A stretch of DNA of 64,000 nt from Actinacidiphila acididurans. GTDB lineage: Bacteria > Actinomycetota > Actinomycetes > Streptomycetales > Streptomycetaceae. The first letter of the stretch is position 1. Every line of letters starts with the position of its first letter. Of this stretch, positions 8,826 through 20,682 are shown piece by piece. The translations under genes and the position numbers were made by a program. The DNA lies in NCBI RefSeq assembly GCF_016918855.1, contig NZ_JADKYB010000006.1:310001-374000 (forward strand), read 5' to 3'. A model generated the notes under the pieces. That model did no database searches and had not been told where the DNA came from. It saw only the letters and a program-made list of their open reading frames with translations.

Positions 8826-8919
8826 ACCCGGCGTCCGAACCCGCCGCCTCACCCGTACCGGTGAATCACGCCGTCATGTCCGCGGGTCATCCGTACTGCT
8901 GAATCGCGGCAGCCGGTGC

Positions 8920-9576
8920 TCACCAGCCGCGCTCGCGCCACTCCGCGAGGTGCGGGCGCTCGTCGCCGAGCGTGGTGTCGCGGCCGTGGCCGGGGTAGAC
9001 CCAGGACTCGTCCGGGAGGACGTCGAAGAGCTTGGCGGTCACCCCGGTGAGCAGGGAGGTGAAGGCGGCCGGGTCGTCGTGGGTGTTGCCGACGCCGCCC
9101 GGGAAGAGGCAGTCGCCGGTGAAGACGTGCGGGTGGCCGTGCGGGTCGTCGTAGACCAGGACGATGCTGCCGGGGGTGTGGCCGACCAGGTGGCGGGCGG
9201 TGAGGCGGATGCGGCCGAAGGAGATCGTGTCGCCGTCGTCCACCGGGACGTCGGTGGGCACCGGGAGGGCGGGCGCGTCCAGGCGGCCGGCGTACGTGCG
9301 CGCGCCGGTGGCCGCCACCACCTCGGCCAGGGCCTGCCAGTGGTCGCGGTGCCGGTGGGTGGTCACCACCGCGCCGATCCCGTCGGCGCCGATGACCTCG
9401 AGCAGGGTGTGCGGCTCGGCCGCGGCGTCGATCAGCAGCTGCTCGTCGGTGGCGCGGCAGCGCAGCACGTACGCGTTGTTGTCCATCGGCCCGACCGCGG
9501 CCTTGGTGATGATCAGGTCCGTCAGTTCGTGCACGTCGGGCGGGCCGCCGACCTCGACCTCTCCGGTGTACGCCAT
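8920..9576 (-). CDS. Metallo-beta-lactamase-fold hydrolase (glyoxalase II-like)
   Basis: 218 residues with the metal-binding motif THRHRDHW (residues about 92-99, the HxHxDH signature), a second His in RHLVGHTPGSIVLV, Asp in FTGDCLFPGG and a final His in YPGHG. This set of ligands is that of the glyoxalase II/hydroxyacylglutathione hydrolase branch. Actinomycetes use mycothiol rather than glutathione, so a mycothiol thioester or another acylthiol substrate is more likely, by inference. The ATG at 9576 has no ribosome site; a TAGGCT hexamer stands six bases upstream, fitting a leaderless transcript. The neighbouring gene, 31 bp further upstream and on the same strand, is a mycothiol-dependent enzyme homologue. 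Confidence 0.88.
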   Translation of the reverse strand: MAYTGEVEVGGPPDVHELTDLIITKAAVGPMDNNAYVLRCRATDEQLLIDAAAEPHTLLEVIGADGIGAVVTTHRHRDHWQALAEVVAATGARTYAGRLDAPALPVPTDVPVDDGDTISFGRIRLTARHLVGHTPGSIVLVYDDPHGHPHVFTGDCLFPGGVGNTHDDPAAFTSLLTGVTAKLFDVLPDESWVYPGHGRDTTLGDERPHLAEWRERGW

Positions 9577-9588
9577 GGCGTCAGCCTA
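9577..9588 (-). promoter_or_regulatory. Candidate -10 element (TAGGCT-N6-ATG)
   Basis: On the minus strand TATAGGCT is followed by GACGCC and the ATG of the metallo-hydrolase. There is no purine-rich ribosome site, so leaderless initiation is likely. This also suggests the gene is transcribed separately from the isomerase-like gene just upstream. Confidence 0.45.
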
Positions 9589-9607
9589 TAGCGCGGCCGC
9601 GGCCCGG

Positions 9608-10336
9608 CTACAGCGGAGGGAGGACCGGCAGCGGGGCGTCCGGGGTCACCGACAGGTCCGCGCCGGTGCCCCGCCCGGTGACCCAGCCGACCAGGTCGTG
9701 GCAGGTGCCGGCGACGACGAGATCCGGCTCGTCGGCCGCGCCCAGTTTCCACACCTGCCCGCTGCCGGTGTCGCGCAGCTCGACCGCGGCGATGCCCTCG
9801 TGGCCGGTCAGGCCGTCCAGGACGTGCGCCAGTTCGCGTGCGGCGAAGTCGCCGGGCAGGTCGGCGCAGTCGTAGCCGGCGTCCAGGTCCACGTGGTGCA
9901 GCCGCACTTCGATCAGCCGCCGCCAGGGGACCTCGGCCGCCGCGATCACCCGGCCGGAGCGCATGGTGACCTGCCCGGCCCACCCGGGCGGCGGCATCCC
10001 GGCGACGGCTTCGGCGAAGCGTTCCGCCGAGGCCCGCAGGTCGGCCACCTGCTCGGCGAGCGGCCGGCCGGCACCGGCGGCGATCGCGTTGTCCCGCTCC
10101 TCGGCGGAGGCGTACATCGGGGTCTCCTCGCCGGTACGCGCCCAGGTCAGCAGGTTGATCAGCGCGTCGGCGTTGCGCGCCACGTGGGCCAGCACGTGGC
10201 CGCGGGTCCAGCCGGGCAGCCGCGACGGCTCGGCCAGGGCCTCCTCGGGCAGCGCGGTGGCCGCGGCGATCAGCGACTGCGTGGCCTCCTGCGCGGCGGC
10301 CGTGTCGCGCTCCGGATCGGGTCGGTCAACGGTCAC
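9608..10336 (-). CDS. Maleylpyruvate isomerase-family, mycothiol-dependent enzyme
   Basis: 242 residues with the MDMPI/DinB-like four-helix N-terminal domain: [22 protein letters not shown] (the His is a metal ligand), and later [18 protein letters not shown] carrying the E...HxxD-type ligands. The C-terminal third is the smaller alpha-beta domain seen in Corynebacterium maleylpyruvate isomerase. Family members use a divalent metal and, where known, mycothiol as cofactor; the true substrate here cannot be read from sequence because this superfamily is large in actinomycetes. Start GTG 10336 follows CCGGGAGGCACCCA, a good ribosome site. It is divergent from uvrA across a 315-bp gap. Confidence 0.82.
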   Translation of the reverse strand: MTVDRPDPERDTAAAQEATQSLIAAATALPEEALAEPSRLPGWTRGHVLAHVARNADALINLLTWARTGEETPMYASAEERDNAIAAGAGRPLAEQVADLRASAERFAEAVAGMPPPGWAGQVTMRSGRVIAAAEVPWRRLIEVRLHHVDLDAGYDCADLPGDFAARELAHVLDGLTGHEGIAAVELRDTGSGQVWKLGAADEPDLVVAGTCHDLVGWVTGRGTGADLSVTPDAPLPVLPPL

Positions 10337-10651
10337 TGGGTGCCTCCCGGCGGACGCTCTCGGCGGTACGAGGGGTGCGTACGGGCGTACGGTGCGGTGC
10401 CAGCGGTCGCATGCCCGGTCCCGACGCTAGCGTGCCCACACGATCGGGTGAACCTGACAGCGCCGGACCGTAAATCGAAAGCGCGTGCTATAGGGTCGTA
10501 GACGTGCCTCCGCCGCAGCACCGGGGGTGACCGCACATACGCAGATCCGCAACAGGAAGAAATGCCGAGCGCACCCCGTTTAGGCTCAGTGGGGGGCGAT
10601 GACCCTCGGGTGCCGACCCCTCCAAGCTGTCCAAGAAAGGTGCGCACTGGC
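10337..10651. other. 315-bp divergent promoter region (isomerase-like gene / uvrA)
   Basis: No gene is supported here. On the plus strand two -10-like hexamers are visible for uvrA: TAGGGT (10491-10496) and TAGGCT (10581-10586); neither has a convincing -35. AAGAAAGG at 10633-10640 is a possible uvrA ribosome site. No LexA-type palindrome was found. Confidence 0.4.
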
Positions 10652-13642
10652 GTGGCCGAACGACTCACCGTCCGTGGCGCTCGCGAGCACAATCTGAAGA
10701 ACGTCTCGCTCGACCTGCCTCGTGACTCGCTCATCGTGTTCACCGGGCTGTCCGGCTCGGGCAAGTCCTCGCTCGCGTTCGACACCATCTTCGCCGAGGG
10801 CCAGCGCCGTTACGTGGAGTCGCTGTCGTCGTACGCCCGGCAGTTCCTCGGGCAGATGGACAAGCCCGACGTGGACTTCATCGAGGGCCTGTCGCCGGCC
10901 GTCTCGATCGACCAGAAGTCCACCTCGCGCAACCCGCGCTCGACGGTGGGCACCATCACCGAGGTCTACGACTACCTGCGGCTGCTCTTCGCCCGTATCG
11001 GCAAGCCGCACTGCCCCCAGTGCGGCCGGCCGATCTCCCGGCAGTCCCCGCAGGCCATCGTGGACCGGGTGCTGGAGCTGGAGGAGGGCAGCCGGTTCCA
11101 GGTGCTGTCGCCGCTGGTGCGCGAGCGCAAGGGCGAGTTCGTCGACCTGCTCGCCGACCTGCAGACCAAGGGCTACAGCCGGGCCCGGGTGGACGGCGCC
11201 ACCGTGCAGCTCACCGACCCGCCCAAGCTGAAGAAGCAGGAGAAGCACACCATCGAGGTGGTCGTGGACCGCCTCACCGTCAAGGACTCCGCCAAGCGCC
11301 GGCTCACCGACTCGGTGGAGACCGCGCTCGGCCTGTCCGGCGGCATGGTCATCCTGGACTTCGTCGACCTGCCCGAGGACGACCCGCAGCGCGAGCGGAT
11401 GTTCTCCGAGCACCTGTACTGCCCGTACGACGACCTGTCCTTCGAGGAGCTGGAACCGCGTTCCTTCTCCTTCAACTCGCCCTTCGGCGCCTGCCCGGAC
11501 TGCACCGGCATCGGCTCGCGCATGGAGGTCGACCCGGAGCTGATCGTCCCCGACGAGGAGAAGTCGCTGGAGGAGGGCGCCATCGCGCCCTGGAACGGCG
11601 GCATGTCCAAGGGCTACTTCGACCGGCTGGTCGACGGCCTGGCCGCCGAGCTGGGCTTCCGCACCGACATCCCGTTCGCCGGCCTGCCCGCCCGGGCCAA
11701 GAAGGCGCTGCTGTACGGCCACAAGTCCGAGGTCCGCGTCGCCTACCGCAACCGGTACGGGCGCGAGCGGGTGTACAACGCGCAGTTCGAGGGCGCGGTC
11801 CCGTTCGTCAAGCGGCGCCACCAGGACTCCGAGAGCGACTCCAGCCGGGAGCGGTTCGAGGGCTACATGCGGGAGGTGCCCTGCCCGACCTGCCAGGGTG
11901 CCCGGCTCAAGCCCATCGTGCTGGCCGTCACCGTGCAGGACCGGTCCATCGCGGACGTCTCGGCGATGTCGATCAGCGACTGTGCCGAGTTCCTGGGCGC
12001 GATGAAGCTGGACGCCCGCGACCGCAAGATCGCCGAGCGGGTGCTCAAGGAGGTCAACGAGCGGCTGCGCTTCCTGATCGACGTCGGCCTGGACTACCTG
12101 TCGCTGAACCGCGCGGCCGGCACCCTGTCCGGCGGCGAGGCCCAGCGCATCCGGCTGGCCACCCAGATCGGCTCCGGCCTGGTCGGCGTTCTGTACGTGC
12201 TGGACGAGCCGTCCATCGGCCTGCACCAGCGCGACAACCACCGGCTGATCGAGACCCTGGTCCGGCTGCGCGACCTGGGCAACACCCTGATCGTGGTGGA
12301 GCACGACGAGGACACCATCAAGACCGCCGACTGGGTGGTGGACATCGGCCCCGGCGCGGGCGAGCACGGCGGCAAGGTGGTGCACTCCGGCTCACTGGCC
12401 GACCTGCTGACCAACGACGAGTCGCTGACCGGGCAGTATCTGGCCGGCAAGCGGGCCATCCCCACCCCCCGCGAGCGCCGCCCGGTGGACCGCAAGCGCC
12501 GGCTGACCGTGCACGGCGCCCGCGAGCACAACCTGAAGGACATCGACGTGTCCTTCCCGCTCGGCGTGCTCACCGCCGTCACCGGCGTGTCCGGCTCCGG
12601 CAAGTCCACCCTGGTCAACGACATCCTGTACACCCACCTGGCCCGAGAGCTGAACGGGGCGCGCACCGTCCCCGGCCGGCACACCCGGGTGGACGGCGAC
12701 GACCTGGTCGACAAGGTGGTGCACGTCGACCAGTCGCCGATCGGCCGCACCCCGCGGTCGAACCCGGCCACGTACACCGGCGTCTTCGACCACGTCCGCA
12801 GGCTGTTCGCCGAGACCGTGGAGGCCAAGGTCCGCGGCTACCAGCCGGGCCGGTTCTCCTTCAACGTCAAGGGCGGCCGCTGCGAGAACTGCGCGGGCGA
12901 CGGCACCATCAAGATCGAGATGAACTTCCTGCCGGACGTCTACGTTCCGTGCGAGGTGTGCCACGGCGCCCGGTACAACCGGGAGACGCTGGAGGTCCAC
13001 TACAAGGGCAAGTCCATCGCCGAGGTGCTGGACATGCCGATCGAGGAGGCGCTGGACTTCTTCGAGGCCGTGCCCAGCATCGCCCGCCACCTGCGCACCC
13101 TGCACGAGGTGGGGCTTGGGTACGTACGGCTCGGCCAGTCCGCGCCCACCCTGTCCGGCGGCGAGGCCCAGCGGGTCAAGCTCGCCTCCGAGCTGCAGAA
13201 GCGCTCCACCGGCCGGACCGTCTACGTGCTGGACGAGCCGACCACCGGTCTGCACTTCGAGGACATCAGCAAGCTGATCAAGGTGCTGTCCGGCCTGGTC
13301 GACAAGGGCAACACGGTGATCGTGATCGAGCACAACCTCGACGTGATCAAGACCGCTGACTGGGTGATCGACATGGGCCCCGAGGGCGGCCACGGCGGCG
13401 GTCTGGTGATCGCCGAGGGCACCCCCGAGGAGATCGCCGGCGTGTCGACCAGCCACACCGGAAAGTTCCTGCGGGACATCCTCGGTCCGGACGCGGTCAG
13501 CGACGCGGCGGTGCCGGCGCCCCGCAAGCGGGCCGCGGCCAAGACGGCCGACAAGGCCGCCGACCGGACGGCGGCCAAGACTGCCGCCAAGACCGCCGCC
13601 AAGGCCGCGCCGCGGAAGCGGACGGCCCGGGCCAAGGCGTAA
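10652..13642 (+). CDS. uvrA: Excinuclease ABC subunit A
   Basis: UvrA is the dimeric ABC-type ATPase that finds bulky DNA damage and loads UvrB. The 996-residue protein has two ABC modules: Walker [13 protein letters not shown] near residue 30 and [13 protein letters not shown] near 650, two LSGGEAQR signatures, and zinc modules with [17 protein letters not shown] and [13 protein letters not shown]...CEVCHGARY. The start is GTG 10652 ([18 protein letters not shown]); the upstream open frame is not conserved. After residue about 952 comes a Lys/Ala/Arg-rich tail with AAK-type repeats, resembling a histone H1 tail and probably binding DNA non-specifically. The gene is followed by a strong hairpin, so it is probably monocistronic. 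Confidence 0.97.
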   Translation: MAERLTVRGAREHNLKNVSLDLPRDSLIVFTGLSGSGKSSLAFDTIFAEGQRRYVESLSSYARQFLGQMDKPDVDFIEGLSPAVSIDQKSTSRNPRSTVGTITEVYDYLRLLFARIGKPHCPQCGRPISRQSPQAIVDRVLELEEGSRFQVLSPLVRERKGEFVDLLADLQTKGYSRARVDGATVQLTDPPKLKKQEKHTIEVVVDRLTVKDSAKRRLTDSVETALGLSGGMVILDFVDLPEDDPQRERMFSEHLYCPYDDLSFEELEPRSFSFNSPFGACPDCTGIGSRMEVDPELIVPDEEKSLEEGAIAPWNGGMSKGYFDRLVDGLAAELGFRTDIPFAGLPARAKKALLYGHKSEVRVAYRNRYGRERVYNAQFEGAVPFVKRRHQDSESDSSRERFEGYMREVPCPTCQGARLKPIVLAVTVQDRSIADVSAMSISDCAEFLGAMKLDARDRKIAERVLKEVNERLRFLIDVGLDYLSLNRAAGTLSGGEAQRIRLATQIGSGLVGVLYVLDEPSIGLHQRDNHRLIETLVRLRDLGNTLIVVEHDEDTIKTADWVVDIGPGAGEHGGKVVHSGSLADLLTNDESLTGQYLAGKRAIPTPRERRPVDRKRRLTVHGAREHNLKDIDVSFPLGVLTAVTGVSGSGKSTLVNDILYTHLARELNGARTVPGRHTRVDGDDLVDKVVHVDQSPIGRTPRSNPATYTGVFDHVRRLFAETVEAKVRGYQPGRFSFNVKGGRCENCAGDGTIKIEMNFLPDVYVPCEVCHGARYNRETLEVHYKGKSIAEVLDMPIEEALDFFEAVPSIARHLRTLHEVGLGYVRLGQSAPTLSGGEAQRVKLASELQKRSTGRTVYVLDEPTTGLHFEDISKLIKVLSGLVDKGNTVIVIEHNLDVIKTADWVIDMGPEGGHGGGLVIAEGTPEEIAGVSTSHTGKFLRDILGPDAVSDAAVPAPRKRAAAKTADKAADRTAAKTAAKTAAKAAPRKRTARAKA

Positions 13643-13657
13643 GGGCCACCGGACGAC

Positions 13658-13688
13658 CCGCGGCCGCCACGAAGGACGGCGGCCGCGG
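13658..13688 (+). terminator. uvrA terminator hairpin
   Basis: CCGCGGCCGCC (13658-13668) and GGCGGCCGCGG (13678-13688) form a perfect 11-bp stem with a 9-nt loop, starting 15 bases after the uvrA stop. There is no T-run. Confidence 0.6.
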
Positions 13689-13779
13689 CGCGCGCGGGGG
13701 GGTTCAGAGGGAGCGGACAGGATCAGGCCGTAAGGTCGTTCCCGCACGTCATCCGTACCTCTGGCCCCCTGGAGCGCAC

Positions 13780-14235
13780 ATGTCCACCGCATTCCCCGCC
13801 CGCCGCCGGACCGTCCTGCGCGGGGCGGCCGTCGCCGGAGCCGCCGGGGCCGGCCTGACCGGGCTGACCGCCTGCGGCAGCAACTCCGGCGGCGGGGGTG
13901 GCGGCGCCAGCGGCGGCAACGCGGCCGGTCCCAGCAGCGCCGTGGACCTGGGCGCGAGCACGGACGTACCGGTGGGCGGCGCCCGCCTGTACCGGGAGAA
14001 CAAGGTGCTGGTCTCCCAGCCCACCCAGGGCACCTTCAAGGCCTTCAGCGCCGTCTGCACCCACCAGGGCTGTGTCCTGGACGCGGTGAACGGCACCACG
14101 GCCTCCTGCCCCTGTCACGGCAGCCAGTTCAATGCCACCACCGGAGCCGTGATCCAGGGGCCGGCCATCGAGGCGCTGCCCCCGGTCACCGTCAAGGTCT
14201 CCGGCGGCCGTCTCACCGCCGGCCCGGGCGCCTGA
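13780..14235 (+). CDS. Rieske (2Fe-2S) lipoprotein, Tat-exported
   Basis: 151 residues. The N terminus has a twin-arginine motif ([10 protein letters not shown]), a hydrophobic Ala/Gly stretch and a lipobox ending at Cys32 (GLTAC), followed by a Gly/Ser linker; export folded through Tat and lipid anchoring outside the membrane are inferred. The Rieske cluster site is complete: CTHQGC (Cys93, His95) and CPCHGS (Cys110, His113), with Cys98/Cys112 placed for the stabilising disulfide. This is a short, single-domain Rieske protein, not the three-helix QcrA of actinobacterial bc1 complexes, and its electron partner is unknown. Start ATG 13780 has GGAG nine bases upstream. It sits between uvrA and uvrC without obvious functional link. 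Confidence 0.88.
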   Translation: MSTAFPARRRTVLRGAAVAGAAGAGLTGLTACGSNSGGGGGGASGGNAAGPSSAVDLGASTDVPVGGARLYRENKVLVSQPTQGTFKAFSAVCTHQGCVLDAVNGTTASCPCHGSQFNATTGAVIQGPAIEALPPVTVKVSGGRLTAGPGA

Positions 14236-14287
14236 TCCGGCCTCGTACCGCCCCCGGTGCGGGACCGGGTTTGTCACATCCCGCCAG

Positions 14288-14300
14288 TAGGGTGGGAGGC
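14288..14300 (+). promoter_or_regulatory. uvrC start region: TAGGGT-N7-ATG with GGGAGG
   Basis: TAGGGT stands seven bases before the uvrC ATG, in the position of a -10 for a leaderless mRNA; the seven bases themselves read GGGAGGC, a good ribosome site. Both cannot serve one transcript, so either the promoter lies further upstream or the site is used only by longer transcripts. Confidence 0.35.
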
Positions 14301-16433
14301 ATGGCAGACCCCAGCAGCTACCGACCCAAGCCGGGTCAGATCCCCGACTCTCCCGGGGTCTACAAGTTCCGGGACGAGCACGGCCGGGTGATCTATGTCG
14401 GCAAGGCGAAGAGCCTGCGCCAGCGGCTGTCCTCCTACTTCCAGGACCTGACCAACCTGCACCAGCGCACCGCCACCATGGTCACCACGGCCGCCTCGGT
14501 GGAGTGGACCGTGGTCTCCACCGAGGTCGAGGCGCTGCAGCTCGAATACTCCTGGATCAAGGAGTTCGACCCGCGGTTCAACGTCAAGTACCGGGACGAC
14601 AAGAGCTATCCGTCGCTGGCCGTCACCATGCAGGAGGAGTTCCCCCGGGTCCAGGTCATGCGCGGCCCCAAGCGCAAGGGCGTGCGCTACTTCGGGCCGT
14701 ACGCACACGCCTGGGCGATCCGCGAGACCGTCGACCTGCTGCTGCGGGTCTTCCCGGTCCGCACCTGCTCCGCCGGGGTGTTCAAGCGTTCCGCGCAGAT
14801 AGGCCGTCCCTGCCTGCTCGGCTACATCGGCAAGTGCTCGGCGCCCTGCGTCGGCCGGATCAGCGCCGCCGACCACCGCGAACTGGCCGAGGAATTCTGC
14901 GACTTCATGGCCGGTCACACCGGCAGCCACCTGCGCCGGCTGGAGCAGGGGATGAAGGACGCGGCCGCCGCCATGGAGTACGAGCAGGCCGCCCGGCTGC
15001 GCGACGACATAGAGGCGCTGCGCCGCGCCATGGAGAAGAACGCGGTGGTGCTCGCCGACGCCACCGACGCCGACCTGATCGCGGTCGCCGAGGACGAACT
15101 CGAAGCCGCCGTGCAGATCTTCCACGTCCGCGGCGGCCGGGTGCGCGGCCAGCGCGGCTGGGTCACCGACAAGGTCGAGGCCGTCGACACCGCGGGCCTG
15201 GTCGAGCACGCCCTGCAGCAGCTGTACGGGGACGAGTCCGGGGACGCGGAGGACTCCGGCGGCAGCGGCGGCGTGCCCAAGGAGGTGCTGGTGCCCGCGC
15301 TGCCCGACCCGGTCGAGCCGCTGGCCCAGTGGCTCGCCCAGCGGCGCGGCAGCCACGTCGGCCTGCGGGTGCCGCAGCGCGGCGACAAGAAGGAACTGAT
15401 GGCCACCGTGCAGCGCAACGCCCAGCACGCGCTGGCGCTGCACAAGACCAAGCGGGCCTCGGACCTGACGACCCGTTCGCGCGCCCTGGAGGAGATCACC
15501 GTCGCCCTGGACCTCGACACCGCGCCGCTGCGCATCGAGTGCTACGACATCAGCCACCTCCAGGGCGACGACGTGGTGGCCTCCATGGTGGTCTTCGAGG
15601 ACGGTCTGGCCCGTAAGAGCGAGTACCGGCGGTTCCAGATCAAGTCCTTCGCCGGCCAGGACGACGTGCGCGCCATGCACGAGGTGATCTCCCGCCGCTT
15701 CCGCCGCTACCTCCAGGAGAAGCAGCGCACCAGCGAATGGGAGGAGCAGGACGGCGACCCGGGCGACGACGGGAACGCCGGAGGCAACGGCGGCCTCGTC
15801 GCCGGACCGGACGGGGAGTCCGCGGGCGGGTCCGACGACGAGCCGATCGGCGGTCCCATCGACCCGGAGACCGGCCGGCCCCGCAAGTTCGCCTACCCGC
15901 CGCAGCTCGTGGTGGTGGACGGCGGCCAGCCGCAGGTGGCCGCGGCCACCCGGGCGCTGGAGGAACTGGGCATAGACGACGTGGCCGTGTGCGGGCTGGC
16001 CAAGCGGCTGGAGGAGGTCTGGCTGCCCGGCCAGGACGACCCGGTGATCCTGCCCCGCACCAGCGAGGGGCTCTATCTGCTCCAGCGGGTGCGCGACGAG
16101 GCGCACCGGTTCGCCATCACCTACCAGCGCAGCAAGCGGTCGAAGTCGATGAAGGCCGGGGCGCTGGACGCGGTCCCGGGCCTGGGCGAGACCCGCAAGC
16201 AGGCCCTGCTCAAGCACTTCGGATCGCTGAAGCGGCTGCGGGCGGCGACCGTCGAGGAGATCTGCCAGGTGCCCGGGGTCGGCCGGCGCACCGCCGAGAC
16301 CGTCGCCGCGGCGCTGGCCGCGGCGGCCCCGGCCGCACCCGCCGTGAACACCGCGACCGGAGAGATCATCGAACAGGACGACGGGATGCCGCCCGGGGCG
16401 GTCCCGTCCGATCATCGGGGGAAGAGCACATGA
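14301..16433 (+). CDS. uvrC: Excinuclease ABC subunit C
   Basis: UvrC makes both incisions in nucleotide excision repair. The 710-residue protein shows the GIY-YIG N-terminal nuclease ([29 protein letters not shown]), the cysteine-bearing region [15 protein letters not shown], the UVR motif ([17 protein letters not shown]), the RNase H-like endonuclease domain ([24 protein letters not shown] ... VVDGGQPQV) and C-terminal helix-hairpin-helix motifs ([34 protein letters not shown]). A Gly/Asp-rich insertion of about 60 residues interrupts the RNase H domain near residue 480-535. Start ATG 14301 has GGGAGG at ideal spacing. Its stop overlaps the rapZ start (ATGA), opening a four-gene run. Confidence 0.97.
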   Translation: MADPSSYRPKPGQIPDSPGVYKFRDEHGRVIYVGKAKSLRQRLSSYFQDLTNLHQRTATMVTTAASVEWTVVSTEVEALQLEYSWIKEFDPRFNVKYRDDKSYPSLAVTMQEEFPRVQVMRGPKRKGVRYFGPYAHAWAIRETVDLLLRVFPVRTCSAGVFKRSAQIGRPCLLGYIGKCSAPCVGRISAADHRELAEEFCDFMAGHTGSHLRRLEQGMKDAAAAMEYEQAARLRDDIEALRRAMEKNAVVLADATDADLIAVAEDELEAAVQIFHVRGGRVRGQRGWVTDKVEAVDTAGLVEHALQQLYGDESGDAEDSGGSGGVPKEVLVPALPDPVEPLAQWLAQRRGSHVGLRVPQRGDKKELMATVQRNAQHALALHKTKRASDLTTRSRALEEITVALDLDTAPLRIECYDISHLQGDDVVASMVVFEDGLARKSEYRRFQIKSFAGQDDVRAMHEVISRRFRRYLQEKQRTSEWEEQDGDPGDDGNAGGNGGLVAGPDGESAGGSDDEPIGGPIDPETGRPRKFAYPPQLVVVDGGQPQVAAATRALEELGIDDVAVCGLAKRLEEVWLPGQDDPVILPRTSEGLYLLQRVRDEAHRFAITYQRSKRSKSMKAGALDAVPGLGETRKQALLKHFGSLKRLRAATVEEICQVPGVGRRTAETVAAALAAAAPAAPAVNTATGEIIEQDDGMPPGAVPSDHRGKST

Positions 16434-17359
16434 GCGAGCAGCAGGACGAACAGGACAGCATCCATATGACCAGTGGCGGAGCGGGCGAGGCCATGGAGGC
16501 CATCCCCGAACTGGTGATCATCTCCGGCATGTCCGGCGCCGGCCGCAGCACCGCGGCCAAGTGTCTGGAGGACCTCGGCTGGTTCGTGGTCGACAACCTC
16601 CCGCCGGCCCTCATCCCCACCATGGTCGACCTCGGCGCCCGCTCGCAGGGGAACGTGGCGCGGATCGCGGTCGTCGTGGACGTGCGCGGCCGCCGCTTCT
16701 TCGACAACCTCCGCGAGTCGCTGGCCGACCTGGACACCAAGGGCGTCAAGCGCCGGGTGATCTACCTGGAGGCGTCCGACGACGCCCTGGTCCGCCGGTT
16801 CGAGTCGGTCCGCCGCCCGCACCCGCTCCAGGGCTCGGGCCGCATCGTGGACGGCATCGCCGCCGAGCGCGACCTGCTGCGTGAGCTGCGCGGCGACGCG
16901 GACCTGGTGATCGACACCTCCAGCCTCAACGTGCACGAACTGCGGGCCAAGCTGGACGCCCAGTTCGCCGGCGAGGAGGAGCAGGAACTCCGGGCCACCG
17001 TGATGTCGTTCGGATACAAGTACGGGCTGCCCGTCGACGCCGACCTGGTGGTGGACTGCCGCTTCCTGCCCAACCCGCACTGGGTGCCGGAGCTGCGGCC
17101 CTTCACCGGGCTCAACGACGAGGTGGCCACGTACGTGTTCAACCAGCCCGGCGCCAAGGAGTTCCTGGACCGGTACGCCGAGCTGCTGCACATCATCGCC
17201 GCCGGCTACCGCCGGGAGGGCAAGCGGTACGTGACGATCGCGGTGGGCTGCACCGGCGGCAAGCACCGCAGCGTGGCGATGTCGGAACGGCTGGCGGCCC
17301 GGCTGGCGGCGGACGGAGTGGAGACGGTGACGGTGCACAGGGACATGGGGCGCGAGTGA
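16430..17359 (+). CDS. rapZ: RNase adapter RapZ / nucleotide-binding protein
   Basis: 309 residues. The P-loop [12 protein letters not shown] lies at 33-44, with Arg in place of the usual Lys. Walker-B-like [11 protein letters not shown] follows, and the C-terminal domain carries FKYG-like [31 protein letters not shown] and [13 protein letters not shown], all typical of the RapZ/YvcJ family. In E. coli RapZ guides RNase E to the GlmZ RNA in response to glucosamine-6-phosphate; in Gram-positive bacteria YvcJ binds and hydrolyses nucleotides with a less clear role. ATG 16430 overlaps the uvrC stop by four bases, with GGGGGAAGAG upstream, so translational coupling is likely. The order rapZ-yvcK-whiA is conserved across Gram-positive bacteria. 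Confidence 0.95.
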   Translation: MSEQQDEQDSIHMTSGGAGEAMEAIPELVIISGMSGAGRSTAAKCLEDLGWFVVDNLPPALIPTMVDLGARSQGNVARIAVVVDVRGRRFFDNLRESLADLDTKGVKRRVIYLEASDDALVRRFESVRRPHPLQGSGRIVDGIAAERDLLRELRGDADLVIDTSSLNVHELRAKLDAQFAGEEEQELRATVMSFGYKYGLPVDADLVVDCRFLPNPHWVPELRPFTGLNDEVATYVFNQPGAKEFLDRYAELLHIIAAGYRREGKRYVTIAVGCTGGKHRSVAMSERLAARLAADGVETVTVHRDMGRE

Positions 17360-18366
17360 TCATGACGGGACGGCGGCGGCGCCGGGACACGGCCCGCCGC
17401 GCCGGGGTGCCGCCGAAGGTGGTCGCCCTCGGCGGCGGCCACGGACTGTCCGCCTCCCTCGCGGCGCTGCGCCGCATCACCGGCGACCTGACCGCGGTGG
17501 TCACCGTCGCCGACGACGGCGGCTCCAGCGGGCGGCTGCGCGCCGAGATGGGCGTGCTGCCGCCAGGCGACCTGCGCAAGGCCCTGGCCGCGCTGTGCGG
17601 GGACGACGACTGGGGCCGCACCTGGGCCCGGGTCATCCAGCACCGCTTCGTCAGCGAGGGCGACCTGCACGACCACGCGGTCGGCAATCTGCTGATCGTC
17701 GCGCTGTGGGAACTGCTCAACGACGAGGTGGCCGCGTTGGAATGGGTCGGCCGGCTGCTCGGCGCGCACGGCCGGGTGCTGCCCATGTCCGCCGTCCCGC
17801 TCGAGTTGCACGCCGTGGTACGCGGCCACGACCCGGACAAGCCCGACGTGATCTCCACCGTCTGCGGCCAGGCCAACGTGGCGCTCACCCCCGGCGAGGT
17901 GCAGGAGGTGCAGGTGGTGCCGGCCGACCCGCCCGCCGTGCCCGAGGCGGTGCAGGCCGTGCTGGACGCCGACTGGGTGGTGCTCGGCCCCGGTTCCTGG
18001 TTCTCCTCGGTCATCCCGCACCTGCTGGTGCCCGAACTCGCCGAGGCCCTGATGACCACCAGGGCCCGCCGGGTGCTCACCCTCAACCTCGCGCCCCAGC
18101 CGGGCGAGACGGAAGGATTTTCTCCGCAGCGTCACTTGGAGGTTTTGGGGCGACACGCCCCTAAACTCACCATCGACGTGGTTCTCGCCGACGAGGCCGC
18201 CGTACCCGATCGCGACAGTCTCGCCGAGGCCGCCCAGCGGTTGGGGGGTACGGTCGAACTGGCGCGGGTCGCCGCCCCCGACGGGCCGCGGCACGATCCG
18301 GAGCTGTTGGCTGCCGCGTACGACCGTGTTTTTCGAATGCGTGGAAGGATCGGCCCATGGCGATGA
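17356..18366 (+). CDS. yvcK: Gluconeogenesis factor YvcK (CofD-like)
   Basis: 336 residues with the CofD/YvcK fold signature: [21 protein letters not shown] (nucleotide-sugar-binding glycine loop), [28 protein letters not shown], and [24 protein letters not shown]. In Bacillus YvcK binds UDP-GlcNAc and affects carbon metabolism and cell shape; in mycobacteria it is linked to peptidoglycan synthesis. The GTG at 17356 overlaps the rapZ stop; an ATG six bases on (17362) is an equally good choice. The 3' end overlaps the whiA start by ten bases. Such coupling implies joint expression of rapZ, yvcK and whiA. Confidence 0.94.
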   Translation: MIMTGRRRRRDTARRAGVPPKVVALGGGHGLSASLAALRRITGDLTAVVTVADDGGSSGRLRAEMGVLPPGDLRKALAALCGDDDWGRTWARVIQHRFVSEGDLHDHAVGNLLIVALWELLNDEVAALEWVGRLLGAHGRVLPMSAVPLELHAVVRGHDPDKPDVISTVCGQANVALTPGEVQEVQVVPADPPAVPEAVQAVLDADWVVLGPGSWFSSVIPHLLVPELAEALMTTRARRVLTLNLAPQPGETEGFSPQRHLEVLGRHAPKLTIDVVLADEAAVPDRDSLAEAAQRLGGTVELARVAAPDGPRHDPELLAAAYDRVFRMRGRIGPWR

Positions 18367-19334
18367 CCGCAGCGGTGAAGGACGAGATCTCCCGCCTCCC
18401 CGTCACCCGGACGTGTTGCCGCAAGGCCGAGGTCTCGTCGGTCCTGCGGTTCGCCGGCGGACTCCACCTGGTGAGCGGCCGGATCGTCATCGAGGCCGAG
18501 CTCGACACCGGAATCGCCGCCCGGCGGCTGCGCAAGGACATCCTGGAGATCTTCGGCCACTCCTCGGACCTGGTGGTGATGGCCCCCGGCGGGCTGCGCC
18601 GCGGCAGCCGGTACGTGGTGCGCGTGGTGGCCGGCGGCGACCAGCTCGCCCGGCAGACCGGCCTGGTCGACGGCCGCGGCCGCCCGATCCGCGGCCTGCC
18701 CCCGCAGGTCGTCTCCGGCGCCACCTGCGACGCCGAGGCCGCCTGGCGCGGAGCCTTCCTCGCCCACGGCTCCCTCACCGAACCCGGCCGCTCCTCCTCC
18801 CTGGAGGTGACCTGCCCCGGCCCCGAGGCCGCCCTCGCCCTGGTCGGCGCCGCCCGCCGGCTGCAGATCCCGGCCAAGGCCCGCGAGGTACGCAACGTGG
18901 ACCGGGTCGTCGTCCGTGACGGTGACGCGATCGGCGCGCTGCTGACGCGGCTGGGCGCGCACGATTCCGTCCTGGCCTGGGAGGAGCGCCGCATGCGGCG
19001 CGAAGTGCGGGCCACCGCGAATCGGCTCGCCAACTTCGACGACGCGAACCTGCGCCGTTCGGCGCGGGCGGCCGTCGCGGCCGGCGCGCGTGTCGCCCGC
19101 GCCCTCGAAATCCTCGGGGACGACGTCCCCGAGCACCTCGCCGCGGCGGGGCGCTTGCGCATGGACCACAAGCAGGCGTCTCTCGAAGAACTCGGCTCCC
19201 TCGCGGAGCCCCCGCTCACGAAGGATGCGGTGGCCGGACGGATCCGGCGGCTCCTTGCCATGGCCGACAAGCGAGCGTCCGACCTCGGTCTCCCCGGCAC
19301 CGAGGCGAACCTCACCGACGAGATGGTGGGCTGA
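18357..19334 (+). CDS. whiA: Sporulation transcription factor WhiA
   Basis: WhiA is needed with WhiB for the switch from aerial growth to sporulation septation in Streptomyces. The 325-residue protein has the N-terminal LAGLIDADG-endonuclease-like domain (residues 1 to about 200, opening [37 protein letters not shown], almost invariant in the genus) and the C-terminal helix-turn-helix domain ([23 protein letters not shown] ... [29 protein letters not shown]). The catalytic residues of homing endonucleases are not expected in this family. It overlaps yvcK by ten bases and is the last gene of the uvrC-rapZ-yvcK-whiA run; a separate promoter inside yvcK is possible but cannot be read here. Confidence 0.97.
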   Translation: MAMTAAVKDEISRLPVTRTCCRKAEVSSVLRFAGGLHLVSGRIVIEAELDTGIAARRLRKDILEIFGHSSDLVVMAPGGLRRGSRYVVRVVAGGDQLARQTGLVDGRGRPIRGLPPQVVSGATCDAEAAWRGAFLAHGSLTEPGRSSSLEVTCPGPEAALALVGAARRLQIPAKAREVRNVDRVVVRDGDAIGALLTRLGAHDSVLAWEERRMRREVRATANRLANFDDANLRRSARAAVAAGARVARALEILGDDVPEHLAAAGRLRMDHKQASLEELGSLAEPPLTKDAVAGRIRRLLAMADKRASDLGLPGTEANLTDEMVG

Positions 19335-19367
19335 CTTTTCGGGATTACGGTTCGTCGGGGATACCCA

Positions 19368-19496
19368 AGGGGCGCGGGGAACTGCGCGCGCAACCCCATT
19401 CCGTGGCGCGCGTCGCCACCGGCCCGAAGGGGCAGTTGCTGTCGCGTCCGGACCACCGGCCGGTGGCCGGTGGCGCGCGCAGTTCCCCGCGCCCCT
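19368..19496. repeat. Long intergenic inverted repeat between whiA and gap
   Basis: Perfect 23-bp arms (19368-19390 and 19474-19496; core GGGGCGCGGGGAACTGCGCG) enclose 83 bp that contain GGGGCAGTTGCTGTCG and a GCCACCGG/CCGGTGGC inner pairing. Related copies lie at 7.5, 28.5 and 39.6 kb. It may act as the whiA terminator, but conservation of arms and inside points to a mobile or selected repeat family. Confidence 0.75.
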
Positions 19497-19549
19497 ACAG
19501 GTACCCCGGAGAACCGCGCCCCTACGCGGCAGCGTCCCCCCGGGGCGGG

Positions 19550-20632
<1,083 letters not shown>

Positions 20633-20682
20633 TCGCGCGACTCGCGCAGATCACGTATCCACCGCGCACGGCGATGTGAGGG

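Noticed and set aside
10337..10651. LexA/SOS box before uvrA (also looked for before uvrB and uvrC)
   Set aside because: No GAAC-N4-GTTC-type palindrome was found in any of the three upstream regions.
13780..14235. Rieske gene as cytochrome bc1 subunit QcrA
   Set aside because: It is a short lipoprotein without the three transmembrane helices of actinobacterial QcrA, and no qcrB/qcrC lie nearby.
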